From Flavobacteriaceae bacterium (GTDB taxonomy: Bacteria; Bacteroidota; Bacteroidia; Flavobacteriales; Flavobacteriaceae), in NCBI GenBank assembly GCA_030148025.1, contig JASBUG010000037.1:111876-175875 (forward strand): a stretch of 64,000 bases of DNA, given 5' to 3'. Shown here one piece after another: positions 35,488 through 44,981 of the stretch. The position numbers and the translations under genes were made by a program. Position 1 is the first letter of the stretch. Each line of letters begins with the position of its first letter. The notes under the pieces are model-generated. The model searched no databases and was not told the origin of the DNA. It worked only from the letters and a program-made list of their open reading frames with translations.

Positions 35488-36003
35488 ATGTCTTTAGTAT
35501 TTAAAATATGTGATATAAATGATTTAGAAGAACTTATTGAAATTTCTAAAAGCACTTTTATTACTGCGTTTGAAAAAGACAATGATCCAAGCGATTTTAA
35601 AGAATATATTGAAAAGGCCTTTAGTGAAAAGCAAATTACAAAAGAGCTAACAAATCCAAATTCTACATTTTATTTTGTGTACAAGAAAAATGTTTTGGTG
35701 GCTTATATTAAGTTGAATACTGGTGATGCCCAAAATGAGTTTCAGAATGATGATAGCGTGGAGTTAGAGCGTATCTATGTGTTGAAGGAATTTCAAGGTC
35801 AACAAATTGGGAAACATATTCTTGAAGAAGTTATACAAATAGCTAAAGAAAAGAAGGTTAATTTTTTATGGTTAGGTGTTTGGGAAGAAAACAAAGGTGC
35901 TATAAAATTTTATGAACGCTATGGTTTTCAAAAAACTGGAACTCACCCTTACTATGTAGGTAACGATAAACAAACAGATTGGTTGATGAAGCTAGATTTC
36001 TAA
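35488..36003 (+). CDS. GNAT family N-acetyltransferase
   Basis: A 171-residue acetyltransferase starting at ATG 35488. The GNAT core is visible: VELERIYVLKEFQGQQIGKH (acetyl-CoA-binding motif A, Q/RxxGxH form), then VNFLWLGVWEENKGAIKFYERYGF (motif B). Such proteins acetylate amines, antibiotics or polyamines; the substrate cannot be told. Divergent from the omega-amidase gene. Confidence 0.88.
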   Translation: MSLVFKICDINDLEELIEISKSTFITAFEKDNDPSDFKEYIEKAFSEKQITKELTNPNSTFYFVYKKNVLVAYIKLNTGDAQNEFQNDDSVELERIYVLKEFQGQQIGKHILEEVIQIAKEKKVNFLWLGVWEENKGAIKFYERYGFQKTGTHPYYVGNDKQTDWLMKLDF

Positions 36004-36046
36004 TTTATTTCATTACATTTAATAACTCTCGAAAACCAACCAAACT

Positions 36047-37201
36047 ATGAGATTAATAATCGTATCCATTGCCTTATTCTTAATTTTCTGCACATCTTAT
36101 TCGCAGCAGATAGAATACTTTCCTGATAGAAATGAAATATGGGAAGAAAGATCTCCCGAGCAAGTAAACATTAATCCACAAAGACTTTCTGAAGCAGTAA
36201 TGTATGCTACTTCAAACGAGTATTCTGGATCGAGAGATTTGCGAATCGCCATCTTAAAAGGTTTTGAAAGGGAACCTTTTCATGAAATCCTTGGACCAAC
36301 TAAAAAAAGAGGTGGACCAGCAGGAATTATTCTAAAAGACGGTTATGTAGTTGCCAAATGGGGAGACACAAGAAGAGTCGATATGACCTTTAGTGTCACC
36401 AAAAGTTTTTTGTCAACCGTTGCAGGGTTAGCGGTAGATAATGGCTTAATAAAAAGTACCGAGGATAAAGTAGTCAATTACATTTGGGATGGAACTTTTG
36501 GAGGTGAACATAATGGTAAAATTACATGGACACATTTATTACAGCAAAACTCTGATTGGACTGGTGAACTTTGGGGAGGAAAAGATTGGGCAGATCGCCC
36601 ACTTAGAAATGGAGGGATCGATGACTGGAAGTTTAGAGAATTACGAGAACCTGGAACTGTCATGGAGTATAACGATGTGAGAGTAAATGTACTAGCATAT
36701 TCCCTTACTCATGTTTGGCGAAAACCAATGCCGCAAGTTTTAAAACACCACATTATGGATCCAATTGGAGCTTCAACAACCTGGAGATGGTTTGGATATG
36801 AAAATGCCTGGACAAATATTGATGGCATAAAAATGAAATCGGTTACAGGAGGAGGACATTCAGGAGGAGGGATCTTCATTTCTGCTGAAGATATGGCTAG
36901 GTTTGGATTGCTATTTCTGAATAATGGAAAGTGGAAAAATAAACAACTCATTAGTAAGTCTTGGATTGATAAGGCAATCACACCATCGGCACCCAATGCT
37001 AATTATGGTTATATGTGGTGGCTTAATAAAAAAGGAAGCAGGCATTGGGAAGGCCTTTCTGAAAACATTTACTATGCCGCTGGGTTTGGAGGAAACTTTA
37101 TTGTGATAGACAAAGAAAAAAACTTAGTTGTAGTAACCAGATGGTTGGAACCTTCAAAGATTGGAGAGTTTATGACTAAAGTTGAAGCAGCTTTCGACTA
37201 A
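36047..37201 (+). CDS. Exported beta-lactamase-class-C-like serine hydrolase
   Basis: A 384-residue secreted protein (signal ending SYSQQ). The beta-lactamase/transpeptidase-like fold is shown by FSVTKSF (SxxK nucleophile), a YxN-type motif in MEYNDVRVNVLAYS, and HSGGG in the place of KTG. The YGYMWW and AAGFGGNF segments near the end are common in this family. It could be an esterase, D-aminopeptidase or penicillin-binding-like enzyme. It converges on and overlaps the aminotransferase gene by four bases. Confidence 0.85.
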   Translation: MRLIIVSIALFLIFCTSYSQQIEYFPDRNEIWEERSPEQVNINPQRLSEAVMYATSNEYSGSRDLRIAILKGFEREPFHEILGPTKKRGGPAGIILKDGYVVAKWGDTRRVDMTFSVTKSFLSTVAGLAVDNGLIKSTEDKVVNYIWDGTFGGEHNGKITWTHLLQQNSDWTGELWGGKDWADRPLRNGGIDDWKFRELREPGTVMEYNDVRVNVLAYSLTHVWRKPMPQVLKHHIMDPIGASTTWRWFGYENAWTNIDGIKMKSVTGGGHSGGGIFISAEDMARFGLLFLNNGKWKNKQLISKSWIDKAITPSAPNANYGYMWWLNKKGSRHWEGLSENIYYAAGFGGNFIVIDKEKNLVVVTRWLEPSKIGEFMTKVEAAFD

Positions 37202-38340
37202 ATAGAGCATAATATTTCTGCACCTCGTTTTAAAGTGTCATCTGTTTTAGCAAAACAAAAACGGAGCATTTTTTCATCTAATTTATCATGATTAAATACT
37301 GAAATTGGTATAGAAGCAATACCATGCTCTTTGGTTAATCTAATAGCTAGATCATAATCATATTCATTAGTCATATTTGAATAATCTAAAGCTTGAAAAT
37401 AGGTGCCTTTTGATGGGTTGAACTTAAATTTAGAATCTTTAATAAGGTTTAAAAATAAATCGCGTTTTCCTTGAAAAAGTTCCGATAATTCTAAGTAATG
37501 ACTTGGTGTCTCAAGATAATTGGCCAATGCAAGCTGAATAGGGTGATTGACACTAAACACATTAAACTGATGCACTTTTACAAACTCGTCCATTAATTCC
37601 TTTGGAGCACAACAATATCCTGTTTTCCATCCAGTGTTATGAAAGGTTTTTCCAAAGGAAGCCGTTATGAAACTTCTAGATTTTAAGTCAGGGAATAAGC
37701 AGGCGCTTTGATGTTTCTCATCATCAAAAATAATATGCTCATATACTTCATCGCTTAAAACAATAATATTTGTGCCTTTTGTTAATTGTTCCAATTGGAG
37801 CATGTCTTCTTTAGTGAAAACAGTTCCACTTGGGTTATGAGGCGTATTAATGATGATCATTTTTGTACGCTTATTTATTGCAGCTTTTACGTCATTCCAG
37901 TTAACTTGGTAATCTGGTTTATAAAGTTGTATTGAAATGGCTTTCCCGCCATTTAATTCAATTGAAGGAATGTAACTGTCGTAAGCAGGACGAAATACGA
38001 TGACTTCATCATTTGGGCGAATAAAAGCTGTTATAGCAGTATAAATAGCTTGAGTCGCTCCAGCAGTTACGGTAATTTCATTTACAGGATTGTAAGTTGA
38101 GCTATAGAGCGTATCAAACTTTTTGGCAATGGCTTCACGTAATTTCATAACTCCAGGCATTGGCGCATAATAGTTATGACCAGCGTTCATATAATGACTA
38201 ACGAGATCTATTAGTTTTTGATCACCTTTAAAATCTGGAAAACCTTGCGATAAATTAATGGCATTATGTTTATGAGCTAAACCACTCATAACCGAAAAAA
38301 TAGTGGTTTCTAAGTTTGGGAGTTTTGAAATGTGTTGCAT
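37198..38340 (-). CDS. Methionine aminotransferase (PLP, fold type I)
   Basis: A 380-residue aminotransferase. The opening (MSGLAHKHNAINLSQGFPDF) and NTPHNPSGTVF, SDEVYEHIIFDD and the PLP-lysine block SFGKTFHNTGWKTGYCCAP match the YbdL/KAT subgroup, which transaminates methionine and aromatic amino acids with glutamine as donor. It is 24 bases downstream of a LytTR regulator on the same strand, so it is probably in that operon. Confidence 0.9.
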   Translation of the reverse strand: MQHISKLPNLETTIFSVMSGLAHKHNAINLSQGFPDFKGDQKLIDLVSHYMNAGHNYYAPMPGVMKLREAIAKKFDTLYSSTYNPVNEITVTAGATQAIYTAITAFIRPNDEVIVFRPAYDSYIPSIELNGGKAISIQLYKPDYQVNWNDVKAAINKRTKMIIINTPHNPSGTVFTKEDMLQLEQLTKGTNIIVLSDEVYEHIIFDDEKHQSACLFPDLKSRSFITASFGKTFHNTGWKTGYCCAPKELMDEFVKVHQFNVFSVNHPIQLALANYLETPSHYLELSELFQGKRDLFLNLIKDSKFKFNPSKGTYFQALDYSNMTNEYDYDLAIRLTKEHGIASIPISVFNHDKLDEKMLRFCFAKTDDTLKRGAEILCSI

Positions 38341-38364
38341 TTACAAGAAATTAAGAACTGAAAA

Positions 38365-39057
38365 TTAATCAATTTTTAATTGCTTTAATAAATTTTGTTT
38401 ATAAGTTCGTCCAATAGGTATTCGCTTCGAATTGATATAAATTTCATTACCAGATACTTTATCTACAAGCTTAGAATTAATAATATAAGATTTATGAACT
38501 TGTACAAATTGATCGGAAGGAAGTTTCTCTACCCAGTTCTTTAACGAATCAATATATGACAGTTTTTGAGTTTTGGTAACCACTGTAATATAATTGCGAT
38601 CTGACTCGACATAGCCTATTTCATTAAGCACAATTTTATGATGGGTTTTATCTACGTTTATAAATATAGATTTACTTTCAGCTTCACTAGTGTCATTAAT
38701 TAATTGGGTTTTAACCTTTACTTTATTTATGGCTTTTAGAAAACGATCAAAAGAAAAGGGTTTTACCAAATAATCTACAATGGTATCTAATTCAAAACTA
38801 CTTACTGCATAATCAGGATAAGCAGTAGTCATGATAACTGCAGGTGGATTTTTAACGGTTTTAATAAAATCGATTCCAGGTATATCGGGTAAATTGATAT
38901 CTAAAAAAACCACATCAACCTCATTATTTTTTAAAAAACCATTGGCTAGAATAGCAGCATTAAAAGTGTCTACTAGAGTTAAATCTGGAATTTTACTAAT
39001 GAAACTTTTTAGTATTCGTTGTGCTGGTATTTCGTCTTCTATAATAATACAGGTCAT
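38365..39057 (-). CDS. LytTR response regulator (system 1)
   Basis: A 230-residue regulator. The receiver domain has the acidic pocket (IIEDEIPAQ), the phospho-acceptor Asp in VVFLDINLPDIPGI and Lys in YLVKPFSFDRFLKAI. Residues ~130-230 are a LytTR DNA-binding domain (YVESDRNYITVVT ... QVHKSYIINSKLV). Its ATG overlaps the kinase stop as ATGA, so they form a coupled pair. Confidence 0.92.
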   Translation of the reverse strand: MTCIIIEDEIPAQRILKSFISKIPDLTLVDTFNAAILANGFLKNNEVDVVFLDINLPDIPGIDFIKTVKNPPAVIMTTAYPDYAVSSFELDTIVDYLVKPFSFDRFLKAINKVKVKTQLINDTSEAESKSIFINVDKTHHKIVLNEIGYVESDRNYITVVTKTQKLSYIDSLKNWVEKLPSDQFVQVHKSYIINSKLVDKVSGNEIYINSKRIPIGRTYKQNLLKQLKID

Positions 39058-40025
39058 GACAAATGTATTTTTAAAAATACTTTAAAAGCATCATTTCTAG
39101 AAATATGGAACTCGTACTTATCTTCATAAAGTAACTCTAAGCGTTTTTCGAGGTTTTGAAGCCCAATTCTAAAATCGTTTGTTGAGGTTTTTGCACTATC
39201 ATATTCGTTTTTACTTGTACATTCTAAAATACCATCCTTAACGGTTATGGTTATAGATATTGTGCTATTTACAATACTGTGTTTAAAAGCGTTTTCAATA
39301 ATGGTCACTAATAGTAAAGGCGCAATTTGATAGCTGGTCTTATCACTTGAGACGCTATATAATATGTCTTTAACACCTTCAGTACGTATTCTTTGAAACT
39401 TAATATAATTATCTAAAAAATGAATTTCTTTTTCCAGTGATATTGTTTTTGAATTACTTTCGTAAAGTACGTGTTTCAAATTATCAGAAAGCATTAAGAT
39501 TAATTCAGGCGTTTCATTAGGTTTTTCAATGGAATATGAATAAATAGTATTAAGGTTATTAAATAATACATGTGGATTTATCTGCGATTTTAAAAACTTC
39601 AACTCCATTTCGGTATGTTCCTTTTTTACAGTCTCTACTTTTTCTTGCTCATCGATAAACCTGTAAAGTACCCAAATAAATGAAAAGAAAATAAGCGGTA
39701 CCAATGTTTGCCATAAATAGTCACTCAAACATTTCATGATAGAACAGCCACACTGTGCAAATACATAACAATATAACTGTGTGGCAAAAAAGGAAATTGC
39801 AGCAAACACAAAAATATAAAGCACATACATACGTCGCTTTACGAAAAATGGCAATAACACTAAGTTGTTTATATAAACTATTACTACCAGAATAAACAGG
39901 TATTGCAGAAATGGGTTTTCTGCCCAGTAATAGTCTGAAAATACAAATAACGATACAAACACGAACAGCATCCAAAATAGGATGTGAACTAAAATTTGGG
40001 AAGTGTATTTGCTTAAAAATGTCAT
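39054..40025 (-). CDS. LytS-type sensor histidine kinase with periplasmic Cys cluster (system 1)
   Basis: A 323-residue kinase from ATG 40025 (an extension to TTG 40076 lacks support). Four membrane helices occupy residues ~10-125. The VKRRM loop after helix 2 should be cytoplasmic, which puts the loop after helix 3 outside; this contains C86, C92, C94 and C99 (QCGCSIMKC). The His_kinase domain follows with SQINPHVLFNNLN (H152) and an ATPase domain (IIENAFKH). The cysteines suggest redox or metal sensing. Divergent from the thioredoxin-like gene. Confidence 0.88.
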   Translation of the reverse strand: MTFLSKYTSQILVHILFWMLFVFVSLFVFSDYYWAENPFLQYLFILVVIVYINNLVLLPFFVKRRMYVLYIFVFAAISFFATQLYCYVFAQCGCSIMKCLSDYLWQTLVPLIFFSFIWVLYRFIDEQEKVETVKKEHTEMELKFLKSQINPHVLFNNLNTIYSYSIEKPNETPELILMLSDNLKHVLYESNSKTISLEKEIHFLDNYIKFQRIRTEGVKDILYSVSSDKTSYQIAPLLLVTIIENAFKHSIVNSTISITITVKDGILECTSKNEYDSAKTSTNDFRIGLQNLEKRLELLYEDKYEFHISRNDAFKVFLKIHLS

Positions 40026-40191
40026 AATGTTGTGAAAGTAACCAGAAAAGGTATAACCGTCAAAATTTATGTACAAAATGCAATCTTGTAGTGATCAATG
40101 TCGATTATGTTGTTTGTTAAGTAAAAATTTAAGTTGATACTGTTTATATGGTTTTATGTAAAGAGAATTATGAGTGAACAAGGGGTGAGAT

Positions 40192-40199
40192 TACTTTTG
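40192..40199 (+). promoter_or_regulatory. -7 element for the thioredoxin-like gene
   Basis: TACTTTTG fits TAnnTTTG, 22 bases before the ATG at 40222, in the space divergent from the system 1 kinase. No -33 match. Confidence 0.4.
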
Positions 40200-40221
40200 A
40201 ATTTATTAAAATCAACTAATC

Positions 40222-41115
40222 ATGAAACAAACAGTTACAATTATTACATTCCTTTTTTGCCTCAACTATTCTTTTTCTCAAAGTGTCAATCAATTGGTGA
40301 TTGATGATAAGGGGAAAGAAAAGCTTTTAGGAAAGATAAATCGTGAAGGTTTACAACAAAACTCTTTTAAAAACTGGTTTGATAAGAACTATGAAACATA
40401 TATAACAAACAATAAAGCTATAAAGACCATTAAAAAAGATTTAAATGAATACACCATTAAAGTGTTTTTAGGAACATGGTGTGGTGATAGTAAACGTGAA
40501 GTGCCGAGATTTTATAAGTTATTGGATCAAGCCAATTTTCCTGAAGACCAATTGGAAGTGATAGCGCTTGACAGAACTCAGGAAGCCTATAAGCAAAGTC
40601 CAACAGGGGAAGAAAAAGATATGAATATTCATAGAGTTCCAACCTTTGTTTTTTATAAAGACGGTAAAGAAGTAAACAGAATTGTTGAATCTCCTAAGGA
40701 AACCTTTGAAAGAGACATTGCCAATATTATTAAAGGGAAGTATAGATCTAATTATCAGGCAGCAAATTATCTTGATATGATGATCAAGCAATATGGTGTT
40801 AAAGCTTTAAAAAATATGGAAGATGATCTTCTAGTATCTCGACTTTCAGAAATGGTAAAAGGAAGTAGAGAATTAAATACGCTAGGATATGTAAACTTAA
40901 GAGCTGGTAACACTGAAAAGGCCTTGTATATTTTTGGTCTTAATACAAAGATATTTCCTTATAGAGCTAATGTTTATGATAGTTTAGGAGAAGCCTATTT
41001 TGATGCTAAAAATTATAAAGCAGCATTAGGACATTATTATAAGGTTTTAACGATAGATTCTGAAGATAAAAATGCTCCTTTAATGATTGAAAAGATAAGA
41101 GAAGCTATGAATTAA
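40222..41115 (+). CDS. Thioredoxin-like protein with WCGDS motif and TPR tail
   Basis: A 297-residue exported protein (signal ending YSFSQ). Residues ~30-170 are a thioredoxin fold in which the active site is WCGDS (C87, S90): the resolving Cys is replaced by Ser, as in monothiol relatives. The cis-Pro segment is HRVPTFVFYKDG. Residues ~215-290 hold TPR-type helices (LGYVNLRAGNTEKAL, YDSLGEAYFDAKNYKAAL). It may bind or isomerise thiol substrates rather than act as a simple reductase. It overlaps the end of the convergent MutS-like gene by four bases. Confidence 0.82.
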   Translation: MKQTVTIITFLFCLNYSFSQSVNQLVIDDKGKEKLLGKINREGLQQNSFKNWFDKNYETYITNNKAIKTIKKDLNEYTIKVFLGTWCGDSKREVPRFYKLLDQANFPEDQLEVIALDRTQEAYKQSPTGEEKDMNIHRVPTFVFYKDGKEVNRIVESPKETFERDIANIIKGKYRSNYQAANYLDMMIKQYGVKALKNMEDDLLVSRLSEMVKGSRELNTLGYVNLRAGNTEKALYIFGLNTKIFPYRANVYDSLGEAYFDAKNYKAALGHYYKVLTIDSEDKNAPLMIEKIREAMN

Positions 41116-42881
41116 ACAATCTCCATCTTTTTAAGTAAGAAACTGGCATTCATATTTTGGCAAACACCACGTTTTAGCTTATAATCGAAATATAGTTCAT
41201 CGTTTACTATTTCTGCGTCAAAAAAGTAGTTCTTTACATCTTCGAGTTCTTTTTCTATCTCACAAAGGCTTAAATCGTGAGTAGCAATAATTCCTGTAGC
41301 ATTACCTGCTACTAGTTTTTCAACAAACTTGCGTGAACCAATAGCCTTATCTGTACTGTTTGTGCCTTTTAAGATTTCGTCTAACACTATGAAATAAGAC
41401 TTATCTTTTATAGATTCTACAATGAATTTTAGACGTGTAAGTTCAGAGAAAAAGTAAGAACTGTCATCGGTTAGCGAGTCACTAGTTCGCATACTGGTGA
41501 TAAGCTTTGTTGGGTTGTAATTGCTAGATGAAGCACAAACTGGTAAACCAACATTTGCCATAACAATATGTAAAGAAACTGTTCTTAAGAAGGTACTCTT
41601 TCCAGCCATATTAGCTCCTGTGACGATAAAAAATTGTTCATTGTCAATTAGAAGATCACTTGTAATGCGTTTTTGTTTGTCTAATAAAGGATGACCTATA
41701 TTTTTAGCGTTTATTTGTGCCTCATTTGAGACAATATTTGGGTAGACAAATTCAGGATGATTAAAGGCAAAATTTCCAAGTGAATTATAAGCATCAAAGA
41801 AAGAGACAACATCAAACCAATCTTCAACTTTATTGGCATAAGATTGAATCCATTGTTCTATTTTATAACTCTGCATGATATCCCACAGCAAAAATCCATT
41901 TCCTAAGAAAATAGAGAGCATATTGTTTCTGTTATCCAATGCATCTAATGCTTTAGAAAGTGAACCAAAAATTTGAGATGCCTTAATATTATCAGATTGA
42001 ATTCGTTGTTGCTTCTCTTTTAAGATTTCAGAACTAAATACTTTATTTTCTATTAAATCCAATAGTTGAGTGTACTGGCGAAATGTATCTTTTATTTTAG
42101 TAGTATGAGCTGAAAGATTATTGATCTTTTTTACATAAAAAGCAGTTATTGTAATTCCAAAAATTAACCAATAAGCAATAAAGGCTACAGGTATAATTTG
42201 TAATGCACCTAAGGTTATTATTGCAGCAGAAAGTACACCAAAAGCTATTGGTATCCATTTCATGATGTTAGAAATAAACGGTTTGTATTCCTTAAGCCAA
42301 TTAATAATAACTATGGCAGGTGTTTCTGTTTCTACAAGCGATGCTTTTGCGGTATATAACTGTCGCCATTCAGGATTTGTTGTAAGCTCTTTAATTGCAT
42401 TTTGTCTTAACTCTATATTAGTTATATCATTAGCTTTAAGCGTTTCTGCCAACACAAAAGTACCTTCGTCAATAGCAGTTCTGTTTATATATTGGAAAAA
42501 AGAACCACGTCCAAACAGGTCAATATCTAAACTGTAGAAATGATTAGGATCCTGAAACTGCAAACCAGAATAACGTTTATGAAAATTTCCAGAAGCAATA
42601 TCTAATTCTTCTTCATTTAATTTTAAGAGCGCTTTAAATAAATCATGTTTAGCTTTTAAATTAGTGTGCTTAGTAACCAGTATTAAAAACAAGGTCATGC
42701 CGATTACAAAAATGCTAATTACAACTGGCCAATTGGTAAAGTAGATATAGATTCCCATAACACCAGCTAGATATACAGCTATTCTAGCTAAGCTAAATAA
42801 GGTAAGTTTTAGTTTAAAAGAATCTAGCGTTTCACGATGTTTTGCTAGTTGAGATTTGTAAAAGTCTATTGGGTTATTCAC
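41112..42881 (-). CDS. Membrane-anchored MutS-family ATPase
   Basis: A 589-residue protein. Residues ~27-65 and ~205-250 are hydrophobic and form two membrane hairpins. Residues ~400-589 are a MutS domain V ATPase: Walker A GANMAGKSTFLRTV, signature FFSELTRLKFI, Walker B SYFIVLDEILKGTNS, and IIATHDLSL. The mismatch-binding and connector domains are missing, so this is not a mismatch-repair MutS. It starts at GTG (42881), since a stop lies upstream without ATG. It is 55 bases after the system 2 response regulator. Similar proteins are widespread in Bacteroidota; role unknown. Confidence 0.85.
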   Translation of the reverse strand: MNNPIDFYKSQLAKHRETLDSFKLKLTLFSLARIAVYLAGVMGIYIYFTNWPVVISIFVIGMTLFLILVTKHTNLKAKHDLFKALLKLNEEELDIASGNFHKRYSGLQFQDPNHFYSLDIDLFGRGSFFQYINRTAIDEGTFVLAETLKANDITNIELRQNAIKELTTNPEWRQLYTAKASLVETETPAIVIINWLKEYKPFISNIMKWIPIAFGVLSAAIITLGALQIIPVAFIAYWLIFGITITAFYVKKINNLSAHTTKIKDTFRQYTQLLDLIENKVFSSEILKEKQQRIQSDNIKASQIFGSLSKALDALDNRNNMLSIFLGNGFLLWDIMQSYKIEQWIQSYANKVEDWFDVVSFFDAYNSLGNFAFNHPEFVYPNIVSNEAQINAKNIGHPLLDKQKRITSDLLIDNEQFFIVTGANMAGKSTFLRTVSLHIVMANVGLPVCASSSNYNPTKLITSMRTSDSLTDDSSYFFSELTRLKFIVESIKDKSYFIVLDEILKGTNSTDKAIGSRKFVEKLVAGNATGIIATHDLSLCEIEKELEDVKNYFFDAEIVNDELYFDYKLKRGVCQNMNASFLLKKMEIV

Positions 42882-42936
42882 AGAGGATTTTTAGTTCTGT
42901 AAAGAAACAAAAAATGATGGCGTTAAACAACAGGAT

Positions 42937-43647
42937 TTAAGAGCTCTTTAAGGCTTCTAAAACATTCTGTTTGTAACTAATACCAATAGGAATTTCAATT
43001 TGATCTATTTCTATATCCTGAGCCGTAAAAGCTGTAATTTTTTGGGTGTTTACAATATAGGAACGGTGTGTTCTAATAAAATATGAAGGCAGCTTTTGTT
43101 CAAAGTCACTTATTTTATCTTTAGTAGTAATAGTTGTGTCACTTGTATGAATGCGTACATAATCTTTTAAACTTTCGGCATACAAAATATCTGTAAACAT
43201 TATTTTATAATGCTTTTTGTTCATGTTTATATACATAAACGTGGCATCCTCTTCTTTTTTTTGAGCGTCATTGATAGCAGGCTGATGTGTTTCATCAGAT
43301 TTTAAAAACTTATTAATCGCTTTAAAAAAACGATCGAATGAAATAGGCTTTAGTAAATAATCTACTACCTCAAGTTCATAGCTTTCTATGGCATATTCTC
43401 TGTAAGCGGTAGTGAAAATTACTTTAGGAGGATTACTTAGTGACTTTAAAAACTCAATACCAGTAAGCATTGGCATTTGAATATCAAGAAACATTAAGTC
43501 TACTTGTTTTGATTTTAAGAGCTCCAGACCTTCAACGGCGTTTTGGCATGTACCTACAATCTCTAGGTTCGAAAACTTTGAGACATGATCCTTAATTAGC
43601 TCTATTGCTAATGGTTCATCATCTATTATGATACATTTTTTAGTCAC
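42937..43647 (-). CDS. LytTR response regulator (system 2)
   Basis: A 236-residue regulator with a GTG start at 43647; no ATG is available upstream. The receiver (IIDDEPLAIELIKDH, phospho-Asp in DLMFLDIQMPMLTGI, Lys in YLLKPISFDRF) is followed by a LytTR domain (FTDILYAESLKDYVRI ... FIRTHRSYIVNTQKI). It is a paralogue of the regulator at 38365-39057 and lies 47 bases downstream of its kinase. Confidence 0.92.
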   Translation of the reverse strand: MTKKCIIIDDEPLAIELIKDHVSKFSNLEIVGTCQNAVEGLELLKSKQVDLMFLDIQMPMLTGIEFLKSLSNPPKVIFTTAYREYAIESYELEVVDYLLKPISFDRFFKAINKFLKSDETHQPAINDAQKKEEDATFMYINMNKKHYKIMFTDILYAESLKDYVRIHTSDTTITTKDKISDFEQKLPSYFIRTHRSYIVNTQKITAFTAQDIEIDQIEIPIGISYKQNVLEALKSS

Positions 43648-43694
43648 AGATAAAAGTTTTAACTAAGGTAATTATTCTTTCTATTTATAATGTG

Positions 43695-44774
43695 TTATGC
43701 TCTTAAATCTATATTTAATTTTACTTGAAACGATAGATCCTCTTCTATAGTCTCCAATTGATGCTTATTAGGATAGACCAATTCTAGCTGTTTTTTTGTA
43801 TTACTTAAACCAATACCTTTTTTATAGCTGGTTTTATCATCTTGAGCAAACTTTGTCTTGGTGTTAAAGACAGAAAAACTTAGTTGCTTATTTTTTACAG
43901 TAACCTTAATCTTAATCTTAGGATCCATAATAGCGCCACTTGCACCATGCTTAAAAGCATTTTCAATTAAAGAGATCAAAATTAAAGGCGCAACTTGTGT
44001 ATTTGGATTGTCAATATCTTCTGTGAAATTCAAATTTAAACGATCGCCATAGCGTAGTTGTTCTAGATCAATATAATTTTTAATGAGTTTTAACTCCTTT
44101 TCAATAGTCACTCTGTCATCATTACATTGATACAACATATAGTCAAGAATATCAGATAACTTTAACACTGTTTCTGATGCCTTATCTGATTTTTGTAGTG
44201 TAAGCGTATATAAATTGTTTAGTGTATTAAATAAAAAATGCGGATGTATTTGCGCTTTGAAAAAGTTAAGCTCTGCCGATACTTTTTGTTTTTCTAATTG
44301 CTCGATTTCACTTTTTTTATTGAATTTTTCTTTAATTAGTTTAAGCATTAACATTATTAAGGCAGGAAAATAAACACCTAAATAATAACGAGCATATAAG
44401 GCGTCAATATCAGTAAGGATTTCGTAAACAGATTCCTGTTCAAAAGGTTTTGGTCGTACAATTTCTTCAACAACATGAACCACTAATATTCTTGCAGTTA
44501 CAGTAAAAATATAACTGGTAAGAATAAACGAGCCCAAAAACAGCAAGTACTTTTTCTTGTATAAAAATTGAGGGACTTGAAAATAAATTAAAGTGTAAGC
44601 TGCCAGTATTCTTGGAACTAGCATAATGGCTTTATGTGTAAAAACTTCATTTGCTTTATACAACGATTCAATTCCTAATGATTGTATCATTAATAAGGTT
44701 GCCCAAAATAACACATGAGATATCCAGCGCCTTTCTTGTATGTAGTCTAATAATTTAGAGAGATGGTTTTCCAT
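43695..44774 (-). CDS. LytS-type sensor histidine kinase (system 2)
   Basis: A 359-residue kinase with four membrane helices in residues ~18-150, then a His_kinase domain (KAQIHPHFLFNTLNNLY, phospho-His in HPH) and an ATPase domain (LIENAFKHGASG). It lacks the periplasmic Cys cluster of system 1. Kinase, regulator and the MutS-like ATPase run in one direction with short gaps and are probably one operon. The outer-membrane receptor is divergent, 207 bases away, and may be regulated. Confidence 0.9.
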   Translation of the reverse strand: MENHLSKLLDYIQERRWISHVLFWATLLMIQSLGIESLYKANEVFTHKAIMLVPRILAAYTLIYFQVPQFLYKKKYLLFLGSFILTSYIFTVTARILVVHVVEEIVRPKPFEQESVYEILTDIDALYARYYLGVYFPALIMLMLKLIKEKFNKKSEIEQLEKQKVSAELNFFKAQIHPHFLFNTLNNLYTLTLQKSDKASETVLKLSDILDYMLYQCNDDRVTIEKELKLIKNYIDLEQLRYGDRLNLNFTEDIDNPNTQVAPLILISLIENAFKHGASGAIMDPKIKIKVTVKNKQLSFSVFNTKTKFAQDDKTSYKKGIGLSNTKKQLELVYPNKHQLETIEEDLSFQVKLNIDLRA

Positions 44775-44981
44775 GTTCCAAAAATAAATAGAAAATAGTT
44801 TGAAACTTACCTCAATAGCCCAATACCCATTTATTACCTATCAATTTAAAGTTGCTGATGACCAATTTAACTTATCATGTACACCTCATTATATGTCGTG
44901 AATAAAACACAATTCATCTACTTCTTAATAATTGCGTGTATTAATCATAGACTTTTGAAGCATCAATAAAAAAAACAGTTT

